DNA from: Salvelinus alpinus
Lineage: Eukaryota; Chordata; Actinopteri; Salmoniformes; Salmonidae
Reading direction: 5' to 3'
Assembly (NCBI RefSeq): GCF_045679555.1
Contig: NC_092092.1
Location: 22,434,969 to 22,498,968, forward strand
Length of the DNA: 64,000 nt
Both the position numbers and the translations under genes were made by a program. Shown here one piece after another: positions 1 to 10,873 of the stretch. Each line of letters opens with the position of its first letter. Positions within the stretch are counted from its first letter, which is position 1. The notes beneath the pieces were generated by a model. The model was not told where the DNA came from and made no database searches. It saw only the letters and a list, made by a program, of their open reading frames with translations.

Positions 1-189
1 TACAGCAGGAAAATAATTATTCAGCAACAGGAAATGTGAATTATTATGTGGATTATAAATCATTCACATTTCTGGAGGGGTTGATACATTTTTAGTAAGG
101 GAAAATCAAGTCTGAACATTTAAAGTTGAAATTACAAACTTCAGAAGTCTTTTTAAATCTCAAATAGGAATTAAGATCCTACATCTGTA
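1..189 (-). repeat. Dispersed repeat with GATCTTAATT-type end, cut by window edge
   Basis: The stretch ends in TTAAGATCCTACATCTGTAC and contains the same internal words (GCAACAGGAAATGTGAATTATT, GTTGAAATTACAAACTTCAG) that occur in reverse orientation at 43245-43506. It is therefore a second copy of one interspersed family, probably a non-autonomous DNA transposon. Its other end lies outside the window. It sits in perp intron 1. Confidence 0.6.
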
Positions 190-293
190 CTTCCCAGCTC
201 AAAGTATATAGGGATTTAACAATCTTTCTAGAAATATGTTTAGCCCAAGTCTTGTCTATAGATAGTAAACACTGTTTGTTGATGTGTTTTCAG

Positions 294-434
294 CTTGGGC
301 CCAGGCTGTGGCAGCTCTTATGATCATCGGCCTCATCATCCTCATCATCGCTTTCATCATCTCCTGTATCGCCCTCTGTTGCACCCTCAACATCAGCCTG
401 CTGCCCGTCATTGGGGCCTTGCTCTTCATCACTG
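294..434 (+). CDS. perp: perp, internal coding exon (exon 2)
   Basis: PERP (p53 apoptosis effector related to PMP22) is a four-pass plasma-membrane protein of the PMP22/claudin superfamily. It is a p53/p63 target needed for desmosomes and linked to apoptosis. This 141-bp exon follows a pyrimidine-rich TTTTCAG acceptor and ends at G|GTAAGA. It encodes a very hydrophobic block: AAALMIIG-type transmembrane helix 2, a Cys-rich turn (CIALCC) and the start of helix 3 (PVIGALLFITG). The reading frame continues without a break into the exon at 1663, with a GTG valine codon split between them. The first exon, with the start codon and the first extracellular loop, lies left of the window. Identification rests mainly on the next exon and on synteny with tnfaip3 and olig3. 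Confidence 0.88.
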
Positions 435-1662
435 GTAAGATAAATCAAATGTTTCTGTTGTTCTTGGGGCAGTTTTACGGATTAATCTTACTCCTGGACT
501 GAAAAGCAATCTCCATTGAAAATGCTTTTTAGTCTAGTATTAGGCTTAATCTGTGTCAGGGAAACCACCTCCTTATGTTTTTGTACTTCACGTGCCTGGG
601 CTAATGGAGGAGAGGTTAGTTATTGAAGACAAGAGTAGTGAAATATTAACAACTACCTTGCCTTTGTGAATTCAGCTTGCCTCAAAATGTCTGGCTTCAA
701 GCCTCAAACTACAAACACTCTCATACTTTAGTGCGTTCTATGCTCCTCCACTTTCAGAGGGTGCTCAGGTAGCATGGCATCCAAAGCTACTGTAGAGTTG
801 GAGAGTCCTAAAGCTAGTCTTCCTCTGATTTGAACCATTGCCAAGGACAAGAGGGAGTGGGAGTTGTTTGTGTCCCTACTCTGCTCTGAGGTTCAGGGAA
901 GAAGGGCTGTGGTATGGCGTTACCATGGAATCTGGGAGAATGTTCAACGTCTGGCTGAGTCACAGCACTGATCATAGGGCATTGAGAATTACCACTCCCC
1001 CTCCTCGCCACTCCCACTGCTCCCCTTCTGCAGCTGCCACCCTAGTGTGAAACCTGATAGCCCAGCCCTGCCTATGCCCAGAGGGAAAGTGAGAGGCTAC
1101 ACAGTCAGTCAGAATTACACTGAAGCTTTCTGTCAGACATAGCTGAATCATAGAGTTGTCTGAGTATAAAGCTGATGCATAGTCCGATCATGGGAATGAT
1201 TGCGTTTTGCCAGTGTTTAGAGTGTAGTAAATAAGTATTACTATTTAGAACTAGTTCTGACTGCATCATCACTACCTGTGGACATAAAATAGTAACAGTA
1301 GTGTCATCGTTATGTGTGATCCATTGTTCGATCCCACTTTGTGTGTGATTTGCCATCCATAGAGTGAAAGTGTAAAATATTAGTCTCAGTGTCTCAACTT
1401 TACCTCACAGTACACTTTCTTTCTGATTTCCTTGACTTAGTTACCCACCTTCTGATTTAAATGACACATAGCTGGTGGTTTCATCTAAGCCCATAAAGCT
1501 ACAGTACTCGCGTACAAAACTATTTCACACACACACACCCACTCGCTAGTTTTGGCAGGCTCTCACACTCATGTGTCACAGTTCCACAAAGTCAGCCTCC
1601 TCCCCTGTTTGGAATTATCCACCACTGACAAACCTCTCTGTTCTGTCTGTTCTTCACCACAG
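435..1662 (+). other. perp intron 2
   Basis: The intron starts GTAAGA and ends in a pyrimidine stretch followed by CACAG. The short open frames inside it show no recognisable protein. A short CA run lies near 1527. I see no gene or clear mobile element in it. Confidence 0.75.
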
Positions 1663-1874
1663 TGGTCATTCAGTTCATCGCCCTCATCATCTACCCAGTC
1701 AAGTTCAATGACCTGATCTTCGAGGGCCACTATGACTACACCTGGGCCTATGGCTTCGGCTGGGGGGCCACCATCCTCACCATTGGCTGTGGGATCCTCT
1801 TCTGCTGCCTGCCTCGCTACGAGGACGAGCTCACAGGCCTCGCCAAGACCAAATACATCTATACATCAGCTTAG
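1663..1874 (+). CDS. perp: perp, last coding exon (exon 3)
   Basis: This exon completes transmembrane helix 3 ([15 protein letters not shown]), gives the second extracellular loop, helix 4 ([22 protein letters not shown]) and the cytoplasmic tail, and stops at TAG 1872-1874. The motifs IYPVK, WAYGFGW, FFCCLP-like [11 protein letters not shown] and the C-terminal YIYTSA are signatures of PERP and are absent from claudins proper. No frameshift or premature stop is seen, so the visible part looks functional. Teleosts can carry more than one perp gene, so which paralogue this is cannot be told here. Confidence 0.93.
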
Positions 1875-1897
1875 AGGAACCACAGACACCCCCAGGC

Positions 1898-2073
1898 TAC
1901 ATCTCAATTGTCTGAAAAGGCTTCCCTTCTCCGCATCTCCTTCCCTTCATCTGCACTGATGAAAATACAGGGTAAGTATAAGCAAAATAGTGGACACCTG
2001 CCAGGTTCTTTCACATCAGTGCAGATGAAGGAGAGGAGACAAGGAGAGGAAGCCCACTCTAGACTATTGAGAT
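1898..2073. mobile_element. Fold-back miniature element in perp 3' UTR
   Basis: The ends are imperfect inverted repeats: CATCTCAATTGTCTGAAAAG on the left against CATCTCAATAGTCTAGAGTG read from the right. An inner pair, CCTTCATCTGCACTGAT and ATCAGTGCAGATGAAGG, is nearly perfect. The whole unit can fold into one hairpin. The inverted ends and the size fit a MITE; the family is not recognised. Confidence 0.65.
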
Positions 2074-2773
2074 GCAGCCCCAGGACAGAAGCACCTCTGC
2101 CACTGCAGAGGACAGAGGACCCTGACACTTAGACATATCATTGGATGTCAATTTTGTCATTTCCAACAATGCTGAATGCCCTCTCCGTTGGAAGGATCCC
2201 ATAGATGTGTATCTCTGTCTAACGCCCTATTTCCGACCCTATACTGACCCGCATATTGATTTGAGTGGCCCACATGTTACCAAGGGAGGCTGCCAGGTAT
2301 GGCTATTCCAGAGGCTTTGTTTCTATCACATTGGATGTTTTCCACGCTTGACGTTTGTGTAGAGTAGTTGAAGTGACCCAGATGCAATATTTCAGATTAT
2401 ACATAAAACATTTGCATGATCCTCCATAATCTTATCCAGACCCTTGCTATAATTCTCCATTGTAAATTAGTTTAATTCAAAATCACAGAAGTGCACTTAA
2501 TATCAATGTGAAGGAGTCCATCCTTTAGAGTTTATGGATTATGTCAAGGGTTCTAACCAGCTGAGTAAGAGGGTGTATGTCCTACACACAATGCTAATGC
2601 ATTTGACTGCAGCGTTGTTATTTGGTCTCGTATTAATGGATGTTTTAAGATGTTGCTTTTCAAAGCTTTAATCACTTTAATTCTAATTTGAATTGTTGAG
2701 GCCATTGAATGGCTAAACTGAATTATCGTAAGTACAGTAGAGAAAATGGAAACATGAATGTATACTGTACTGC

Positions 2774-2954
2774 AGGGCTCTCCAACCCTGTTCCTGGAGA
2801 GCTACCATCCTGTAGGTTTTCAATCCAACCCTAATATAGCACACCTGATTCTAATAATTAGCTAGTCGATAAACTGAATCAGGTTAGTTACAACTAGGTT
2901 TGGAGCAAAATCCTATAGGGGATAGCTCCCCAGGAACAGAGTTGGAGAGCCCTA
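2774..2954. mobile_element. Short hAT-like non-autonomous DNA element
   Basis: The left end CAGGGCTCTCCAACCCTGTT is matched in inverted orientation by the right end (AACAGAGTTGGAGAGCCCTA). The interior has no open frame. The ends and the roughly 180-bp length match a very common teleost family usually classed with hAT elements. Family assignment is from memory of the pattern. Confidence 0.7.
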
Positions 2955-3177
2955 ATGTACAGTATGGTGCAAGGAAGAGATGTGTATTTTTGCTTTTATT
3001 AAATTAGTTTAAGAATTCCCTTTATAGTCATTGTATTATGCAACACAAAGCTGTATCTCAATGCAAGATATTTTGTCCTTTTTTATATTTTTATTTTCTT
3101 GATTGAAAATGAATGGGTATGACAATGTGTATTGCTGTATTGTATTGTTAGTGACACCTTTTGAAACCTAAAACACA

Positions 3178-3183
3178 AATAAA
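3178..3183 (+). promoter_or_regulatory. perp: Candidate perp polyadenylation signal
   Basis: This is a canonical AATAAA downstream of the perp stop codon, followed within 40 bp by T-rich and GT-containing sequence. It is the first canonical hexamer I noticed after the stop codon. Confidence 0.45.
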
Positions 3184-3199
3184 GGGAAAATACAATGTT

Positions 3200-3613
3200 T
3201 TTAAAACGTATGTCCATTACATTTGTTGATAATGGTAACCAACTTGAAGCACCCAACCACAGACTGTTAGATGTACAGTTCATTCAGCATTTGACTTATT
3301 AAGGCTTGTAGAATACATCTCTTTTAACAGCATCAAGAGAGCCCTATGAGTCTGCTACACAAGGCTAGTAGTGTAATGTCATACTCAGACGTGCCTTCAT
3401 TTTCCATAAAAGGTGTTGTTGACATATCGAAAAGGACTTCCTATGGACTCATAACTCATCAAGTCATGTCAGTTGAAATGGAAAAGGTCATATCGATATT
3501 CAATAACATTCTGGTAACCATCGTTGTTTATTTAGTAGTTCAAATAGATCATTTTCAGTAGTGTCTTTTTTTACAGATAGTTTTTTTTCACAAGTTAAAT
3601 CTTCAGACTTCGT

Positions 3614-3661
<48 letters not shown>

Positions 3662-4790
3662 ACAAAATTATCCTAATTGCATGTTTTGCACGTACAGTAT
3701 ATACAGTTCACTAGGAAAGAGTCCATCATGGTGCTATCAGATATTGCTAGAAGAATTGGAATATTATGAGGTACTTGAGGTAACAACTAACAGTAACAGA
3801 GTATTCCAACTTCAATGATAACGCAATTGCATCCTGCTTTATCCTCTTGCTGAATTGATACAGGCCAGAGGACAGAGACATGACTAGATAAGTAACTGAG
3901 CCATCTTATCTAATTGCATGCTTTTAATCAGTAAATCAACCATGTGTTTTGGATTAGTGGAAATGGCGATGCCTCTGCAGTTTGGTCTTGCAAAAACTCG
4001 GGAGAAATCAGTCAACCAGTAAAAAAAAAAAGCGGGACGTATTGGTCCTATCATAGATTGACCATGTGGTCAAAGTAATTCCACTCAGACAGTGAAGACT
4101 GTCTTTAGGAAGAATGTAGCCCTTGCTTCTGCTGTGAGATTCCCATTGAGAACAAAGGAGAAAGCTTTTGATACACAAAAGAAAGCTAGCTAGAGCACAT
4201 TCCATAAGGAAAATACATTTAGATAATACAAAGACAGTTAAAGCAACATTTCACTGTGGAGGGGGGAATTTACTCTCTAGAAAAACACAGTTGTACTATG
4301 TACAGTAGATAGCCAACTATATGAATCAAATGAGTCCATTGTCTGTTTTCAGCTTTTATGATTCAGTCTGATCTTTGTGTAAACACACCCATGAGTCAGT
4401 ACCAGTACGCCACACCTTGGGAGTTCTTGATACAGCGAGAACTGTTTTCTATTCAGCATGCTCTGACAGGAGCTTCATCAGGCAGAGAAAAGCATCTGGT
4501 GTGGGATCAGGTCAGACATGTCCTCATCTAAACTCTGAAGACTGTTTAGTGTTTAGAGTTAATGATCTCACGTTGCACATACAAATCAAGGGAATTGGCA
4601 CACCCTCTTAGTGTACACTGTACATGCTCTGGATTTCAAAACTCTGAAATCCAGGAAGAGAACTGTTTCAGCATTTTGCCTTTGAAATAAATTACAATTT
4701 AAGCTATACAGTCAAATATAATATTAAAAAAGCATGCAGGACAAGACCTGGGTCTGGTTGAACCTATGTGAACAGGATAGCATAACTGAA
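3200..4790. other. Intergenic, no gene seen
   Basis: AT-rich sequence with a GT microsatellite at 3612-3657. The open frames here are short and unrelated to any family I know. Confidence 0.6.
3612..3657. repeat. (GT)n microsatellite
   Basis: About 23 GT units with one TTTG interruption near the start. Confidence 0.95.
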
Positions 4791-4793
4791 GTT

Positions 4794-4967
4794 GGGGTGG
4801 CAGGGTAGCGTTTAGAGCGTTGGACTAGTAACCAAAAGGATGCAAGTTCAAATCCCTGAGCTGACAAGGTACATTCTGCCCTTGACCAGGCAGTCAACCC
4901 ATTGTTCCTAGGCCGTCATTGAAAATAAGAATTTGTTCTTAACTGACTTGCCTAGTTAAATATATAA
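4794..4967 (+). mobile_element. Salmonid tRNA-derived SINE
   Basis: It begins with a tRNA-like head (GGTGGCAGGGTAGCGTTTAG, then a B-box-like GTTCAAATCCC), followed by GAGCTGACAAGGTA and the tail AATAAGAATTTGTTCTTAAC TGACTTGCCTAGTTAAA. This is the salmonid HpaI/SmaI-type SINE arrangement. It is inserted on the plus strand. Confidence 0.85.
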
Positions 4968-5306
4968 TTTTTTTTTAAGTATAATTTCCCCCTTTTTTAA
5001 ACGTGACTCTGAACAGTAACCACTAGATGTCAGTCTTTACTGGGAAATAATATTGTTTTGGCTTTTTTTTATGATACTGAGGACATATGATACTTATGAT
5101 CAGGTATGTTTGAATGAAGACGATAAAAATGGGTTCTCATAATTGCTCCTCACAATACATTTTTGGTGAAACCAGAAGTGTGTAGTAAATATTAATGTTA
5201 GGCTACTAGATGGGATTGACAGAACAAGCCACACGATGGCAGCATCACCTACTTAGTAAAAGTATGGTAGGTCTACACAAGGAAATTCTCTCAGATGCAC
5301 TTACAG

Positions 5307-5929
5307 TAGAGGTCGACAGATTAATCGGCATGACCGATTAATTAGGGCCGATTTCAAGTTTTCATAACAATCGGTAATCAGCATTTTTGGACGCCGATTA
5401 CATTGCTCCACGAGGAAACTGCGTGGCAGGCTGACCACCTGTTACGCGAATGCAGCAAGGAGCCAAGGTAAGTTGCTAGCTAGCATTAAACTTATCTTAT
5501 AAAAACAATCAATCTTCACATAATCACTAGTTAACTACACATGGTTGATGATATTACTAGGTTAACTAGCTTGTCCTGCATTGCATATAATCAATGCAGT
5601 GCCTGTTAATTTATCATTGGATCACAGCCTACTTCGCCAAACAGGTGAAGCACTTTTACTTTCTTCTCCAACACTGTGTTTTTGCATTATTTAAACCAAA
5701 TTGAGCATGTTGCATTATTTATTTGAGACTAAATAGATTTTATTTATGTATTATATTAAGTTAAAATAAAAGTGTTCATTGTTCATTCAGTATTGTTGTA
5801 ACTGTCATTATTACAAATATATATAGATATACATATATTTAAAAAATCGTCCGATTAATCGGTATCGGCTTTTTTTGGTCCTCCAATAATCGGTATCGGC
5901 ATTGAAAAATCATAATCTGTCGACCTCTA
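5307..5929. mobile_element. hAT-like non-autonomous transposon, TIR TAGAGGTCGAC
   Basis: The terminal inverted repeats are TAGAGGTCGAC at 5307 and GTCGACCTCTA ending at 5929. Inside each end, CGATTAATCGG-type words are repeated in inverted orientation. The 8-bp flanks are ACTTACAG (5299-5306) and ATTTACAG (5930-5937), seven of eight identical, as expected for a hAT target-site duplication. No transposase frame is present. Confidence 0.8.
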
Positions 5930-5934
5930 ATTTA

Positions 5935-7365
5935 CAGTGCCTTCAGAAAGTATTCATACCCCTTGACTTATTCCACATTTTGTTGTGTTAAACCCATCTA
6001 CACACAATTACCCATAATGACAAAGTGAAAACATATTTTTAGAAATGTTAGGAAATGTATTGAAAATGAAATTCTGAAATATCTTATTTACATAAGTATT
6101 CACAACCCTGAGTCAATACATGTTTGAATCATCTTTGGCAGCGATTACAGCTGTACATCCTTCTGGGAAAGTCTCTAAGAGCTTTGCACACCTGTATTGT
6201 ACAATATTAGCACATTATTATTTTTTAACTATTCAAGGTCTGTCAAGTTGGTTGTTGGTCATTGCTGGACAGCCATTTTCCAGTCTAGTAATAGATTTTC
6301 AAGCGGATTTCAGTCAAAATTGTAACTAGACCACTCAGGAATATTCAATGTTGTCTTGGTCGGCGACTACAGTGTATATTTGTGTTTTAGGTTATTGTCC
6401 TGCTGAAAGGTGAATGTCTCCCAGTGTCTGTTGGAAAGCACACTGAACCAGGTTTTCCTCTAGGATTTTGTCTGTGCTTAACTCTATTCCATTTATTTTT
6501 ATCATTAAAAAAATCCCTAGTCCTTGCCGATGACAAGCATACCCATGACATGATGCAGCCACCACCATGCTTGAAATTGTGATGAGTGGTACTTAGTTTT
6601 GTGTTGTGCTGGATTTGCTCCAAACATAACGCTTTGTTTTCAGGACATGAAGTTAATTTTCTTGCCACATTTCTTGCAGTTTTACTTTAGTGCCTTAACA
6701 TTGCAGGATGCATTTCTATAGAGGCCTCCTTCTCCACTCTGCCAATTAGGTTAGTATTGTGGAGTAACTACAATGTTGTTGATCCATCCTCAGTTTTCAC
6801 CTGTAATTGTTTTAAAGTCACCATTGGCCTCATGGTGAAATCCCTGAGCGGTTTCCTTCCTCTCCGGCAACTGAGTTAGGAAAGACACCTGTATCTTTGT
6901 AGTGACTGGGTATATTGATACACCATCCAAAGTGTATTTAATAACTTCACCATGCTCAAAAGGGATATTAAATGTCTGCTTTTACATTTTTTACCCAACT
7001 ACCAATAGGTGCCCTTCTTTGCGAGGCATTGGAAAACTTCCCATGTCTTTGTGGTTGAATCCTGTGCTTGAAATTCACTGCCCGACTGAGGAACCTTGCA
7101 GATAATTGTGTGGGGTACAGAGATTAGGTAGTCATTAAAAAATCCTATTAAACACTATTATTGCACAGAGTCATTGCAACTTATTATGTGATTTGTTAAG
7201 CACATTTTTACTCGTGAACTTTAGGCTCGCCATAACAAAGGGTTTGAATACTTATTGACTAAAGACATTTCAGCTTTTCATTTTAAATTCATTTGTAAAC
7301 ATTTCTAAAAACATGATTCCACTTTGACACTATGGGGATTGTGTGAAAGACCAGTGACACAAAAA
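5935..7365 (-). mobile_element. Tc1-like transposon, right end missing
   Basis: The left terminal repeat CAGTGCCTTCAGAAAGTATT follows a TA at 5933-5934. The right part still shows CATTTCTAAAAACATG and GACACTATGGGGATTGTGTG, but similarity stops near 7365 and the outer right terminal repeat is missing. Degraded transposase sequence lies on the minus strand, for example KHGGGCIMSWVC and ENKALCLEQIQHN within 6387-6668. It is the same family as 36666-37981, in opposite orientation. Confidence 0.8.
6387..6668 (-). pseudogene. Decayed Tc1 transposase fragment
   Basis: A 93-codon frame on the minus strand contains FKHGGGCIMSWVCLSS, which resembles the GGGSVMVWG-type block of Tc1 transposases just before the catalytic region. 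Conceptual similarity continues outside this frame only with frameshifts and stops. The gene is inactive. Confidence 0.6.
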
Positions 7366-8102
7366 GTATTAATTAACTCTGGGACCACACAGAAAATGTT
7401 TGGGAATAATGGATTATTTAAGTGATAATGCCTGATAAGCGGTGTTTGGAGGATATTGGCAAGGGTCTGTCTCAAAGCCGGTAAACTGTGCCAACATATA
7501 CTCCAAACACCGGCTTCGAGAGCATTATCACTTTTATACAACAGGTTACCAACACAATCAAATAATGATTGTCATATTTTAATTAAAAAGGTATTTTGAT
7601 AAATGCAACGTTCTTATCCCTTGCTTGCTAGCTAGCCAACTACGGCTAACTTACAGTCACGTCAAACATAAAAAGAATAACAACAGTAGCTGCATTTGCA
7701 TTTGTTTAAGCTGTTTTCTAGTGACAGTTATTTGGATACATTCATAACATTGAGCTAATGAGGCGCGATTTCGCCTGGCATAGAAAATGTGCTCTCTCGT
7801 CAGGACACTGTTGTTCAGAGGAGCTAGCCAACAACTCAGCTAACACAATCACTTCAAACACTGAAGTTTAAAGACTGCAGACTAACTGCACTTCGTTTCG
7901 TTTGACCTTTTTTCAATTTACATTTCTTTGTATATATCCATAGAAATTATTACAACTGATTCATGATTTTGACTGGCTGAGAAACGCTGCCTGCCTGTCT
8001 GTCTCGTTCCGACTCCCGACACCTACACGTTCATTACCATGGGACAACTGGAGATCGAATTTGAATATTGTTGTTTTTTGCAAATGTCGGAGAGATGGTC
8101 GC

Positions 8103-8221
8103 AACCCAGTCTCTCATTAATTATGTACTATATGTACAAATTAGCACAATGTTTGTATGTACTAATAGCACACACTCTTGGCATTTGTACATATAGTACA
8201 TACTTAATGAGAGACTGGGTT
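8103..8221. repeat. Near-perfect hairpin, 38-bp arms
   Basis: The arms are AACCCAGTCTCTCATTAATT... (8103-8140) and its reverse complement (8184-8221), with one mismatch and a 43-bp loop. It could be a MITE core or an internal palindrome of the surrounding repeat. Confidence 0.85.
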
Positions 8222-8248
8222 GGAGAAACAGACAGCAAGGTTTAAAAA

Positions 8249-8330
8249 AATCTCAGCTGCTGAAAACTAACTGTTAGTCTAAAAGAAATGTGAGATAATG
8301 TCTAGATACTTTTTATAGTGGAGATCAAGT
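8249..8330. repeat. Direct repeat, copy 1
   Basis: About 80 bp including GTCTAAAAGAAATGTGAGAT and CTTTTTATAGTGGAGATCAA. It recurs in the same orientation at 8751-8829 with a few substitutions. Confidence 0.85.
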
Positions 8331-8750
8331 TTATAATTTGCCTGGCTGGGTTGATGAGACAGTGGATTGCTCAATCAGATGGAAACAAGTAAATCAACAT
8401 TTTAAAGTCATAGCTGAATGCACTTTTAACCAATCAGCATTTAGGATTAGACCCACCCATTGTATAATTGATGATACATACTCCTATAAAATGTTAATCA
8501 TGCTATGGAAATCACCTAATGATTTCATGTCATGTGTCTGTAAACTCCCCAGATGAGACACTTAAACTGGGAAATAAATACATTTATTCAATTTGATGGG
8601 AACAATGGTAGAACAATCAAAATAATCCCAGGTGGGTAATTCCCAAATTTTACTCAGTATGACATGATTCATTTATATAAAAAGGCAATGTGGAATTTCA
8701 CTGAGAGAGGAAATAGAAAAGGTCTCATGACCTAAACCCAGTTTGATACA

Positions 8751-8829
8751 AATCTCCACTGTTGAAAACTAAATTTTAGTCTAAAAGAAATGCGAGATAA
8801 AATCTAGATGCTTTTTATAGTGGAGATCA
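8751..8829. repeat. Direct repeat, copy 2
   Basis: Second copy of the 8249-8330 block; it contains GTCTAAAAGAAATGCGAGAT and CTTTTTATAGTGGAGATCAA. Confidence 0.85.
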
Positions 8830-9002
8830 ACATTTCTTGAGCTATTTCTTATGTTTCTCCTTAAGCAAAAAGTTAAGAAAAAATGATATTCTTCAAAATA
8901 AAGTTATTGGAAATGTTCTGAATTCCAAGATAGCTAAACCCTTGTCTTAAACTCAGGGCAGTGAGAGAAAAAGTTCATGAAAGCAATACACTCAAACTTT
9001 TA

Positions 9003-9197
9003 ATTTTTTTTTTGACCAGCAAGTCAGTTAAGAACACATTCTTATTTACAATGACAGCCTAGGAACAGTGGGTTAACTGCCTTGTTCAGGGGCAGAATAA
9101 CATATTTTTTTAAAACATAGTCAGCACAGGGATTTGATCGAGCAACCTTTTAGTTACTGGCCCAACACTCTAACCACTAGGGTACCTGCCACCCCAG
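9003..9197 (-). mobile_element. Salmonid tRNA-derived SINE
   Basis: Read on the minus strand it starts GGGGTGGCAGGTACCCTAGT, carries a degraded B box, and ends with AATAAGAATGTGTTCTTAAC TGACTTGCTGGTC and an A tail. Same family as 4794-4967. Confidence 0.85.
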
Positions 9198-9423
9198 GTA
9201 CATCATCTGAAAGGTTCAGCCTTTGGCCCTAAACCCTGAGCCCTTGCATGACATTTTACATCGTAACATCTGAGGGTACCTTAAATGTCCCTTGACCAAG
9301 CGAGGGAGAGTTATGATCGGAAAGCAAAGTTCTTGGTGGAAATCTTGAAATTGAACTTTAAAACAACCAACCTAAAGCTATTAATGTACTTAGCAAGTGA
9401 ACGTAGCTAGCTAGCTGCAAAAT

Positions 9424-10087
9424 CAAATCAAATCAAATTGTATTAGTCACATGCGCCGAATACAATAGGTGTAGACCTTACAGTGAAATGCTTACTTACA
9501 AGCCCCTAATCAACAATGCAGCTGAAAAAACAGGAATAAGAAATAAAAGTAACAAGTAGTTAAAGAGCAGCAGTAAAATAACAATAGCGACACTGTATAC
9601 AGGGGGTACCGGTACAGAGTCAATAAGCAGGGGCACCGGTTAGTCGAGGTAATTAAGTTAATATGTAAATGATGTAGGTAGAGTTATTAAAGTGACTATG
9701 CATAGATAATAACAGAGAGTATGTGGGGGTGGGGGGGGGGGGGCAATGCAAATAGTCTGGGTAGACATTTGATTAGATGTTCAGGAGTCTTATGGCTTGG
9801 GGGTAGAAGCTGTTTAGAAGCCTCTTGGACCTAGACGTGGCGCTCCGGTACCGCTTGCCGTGCAGTAGCAGAGAGAACAGTCTATGACTAGGGTGGCTGG
9901 AGTCTTTGGGAATTTTTAGGGCCTTCCTCTGACACCGCCTGGTATAGAGGTCCTGGATGGCAGGAAGCTTGGCCCCAGTGATGTACTGGGCTGTACGCAC
10001 TACCCTCTGTAGTGCCTTGCGGTCGGAGGCCGAGCAGTTGCCATACCAGGCAGTGATGCAACCAGTCAGAATGTTGCTACAGTTACC
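9424..10087 (-). mobile_element. 5'-truncated non-LTR retrotransposon (3' end of reverse transcriptase ORF)
   Basis: The minus strand at 9773-10090 encodes 105 residues with ITAWYGNCSASDRKALQRVV, ITGAKLPAIQDLYTRRC and NSFYPQAIRLLN. These are the conserved C-terminal blocks of a fish LINE reverse transcriptase of the CR1/L2/Rex1 group. The 3' end of the element is the (CAAAT)n tail at 9424-9440. The endonuclease and catalytic RT domains are missing, which is normal 5' truncation. A G-rich run lies at 9724-9742. Confidence 0.8.
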
Positions 10088-10683
10088 CATTACTGGCTAG
10101 CTAGTTTTATAGCTTGGTCATTTATTCCAATACATTTCAGAATTCCCCAAAATATGTTTATGAAGCTAGCTACGTTTTATAGTGTCCTCACTACTAGACT
10201 AAGTCAATTTGACAAAGCTAAAATCAATTAGCATTCAGGCCAATGCATATCAAGCCTAGACGATAGTGCAGATCTAGTGCCCACTATCGGCTGCCTAGTC
10301 TAGTAAAGATGGCTAGTGATGATTCTAATAATAATAATAAAACATTGATTTGGCACAATGCCTTGTTTTTCTTTCACTGGTATAGTTGAAATTCCTACTG
10401 TGTTGAACATCCAGTTAAAACAAAATTGGTATGTCTAAGTAGACAACTCACAGCCGCTCTGTGTATGAAATGAGCTCAATCAACACCTTTCTATGAGGAT
10501 GCCTAGTGGCAAAGTGGCCTGATAATTTAGCATGGAGTCAGTACGCAAATGGTGATAGGCGATAGCACGACAGCGTTTTCTAATCTGCACTTTCGTCATT
10601 GTAGAAACATATTTGATTTTAGGACAAACAACTAAGTAAACTCATTCTCAAAATCTGATATATACCTATACCCTGATCTCATT

Positions 10684-10873
10684 TTTACATTTTAGTTGTT
10701 AAGCTGACACTCTTATCCAGAGCGATTTACAGGAACAATTAGGGTTAAGTGCCTTGCTCAAGGGCACATTGACAGATTTTTCACTTAGTCATATGGGGGA
10801 TTCGAAACAGCGACCTTTTGGTTACAGGCCCAATGCTCTTAACAGATTGGGCCAGTACCTGCTCCTCCTCCCA
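10684..10873 (-). mobile_element. V-SINE-like element
   Basis: The sequence contains ACACTCTTATCCAGAGCGAT, AGTGCCTTGCTCAAGGGCAC and, at the other end, a tRNA-derived head in reverse (GGGATTCGAA). The conserved core TATCCAGAGCG is the mark of the widespread fish V-SINE/HE1-type core. Confidence 0.75.

Larger units (their letters stand above)
1875..3200 (+). other. perp: perp 3' untranslated region (extent inferred)
   Basis: The region follows the perp stop codon, has no coding signature, and runs to an AATAAA hexamer at 3178-3183, which I take as the likely polyadenylation signal. If so the 3' UTR is about 1.3 kb and includes a fold-back miniature element (1898-2073) and a hAT-like element (2774-2954). 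An earlier cleavage site cannot be excluded. Confidence 0.5.
7417..8480. repeat. Composite salmonid interspersed repeat, class unknown
   Basis: The left end is an imperfect palindrome (7417-7545) with arms AAGTGATAATGC and GCATTATCACTT and inner GGTGTTTGGAG/CTCCAAACACC. Farther in are a second hairpin (8103-8221) and a block near 8326-8475 that recurs in reverse orientation at 62284-62470. It looks like a dispersed element without coding capacity. I cannot name it. Confidence 0.5.

Noticed and set aside
4820-4880. tRNA-like B-box sequences in the SINEs as possible tRNA genes
   Set aside because: They lack a proper anticodon arm and are followed by SINE bodies and tails; they are SINE heads.
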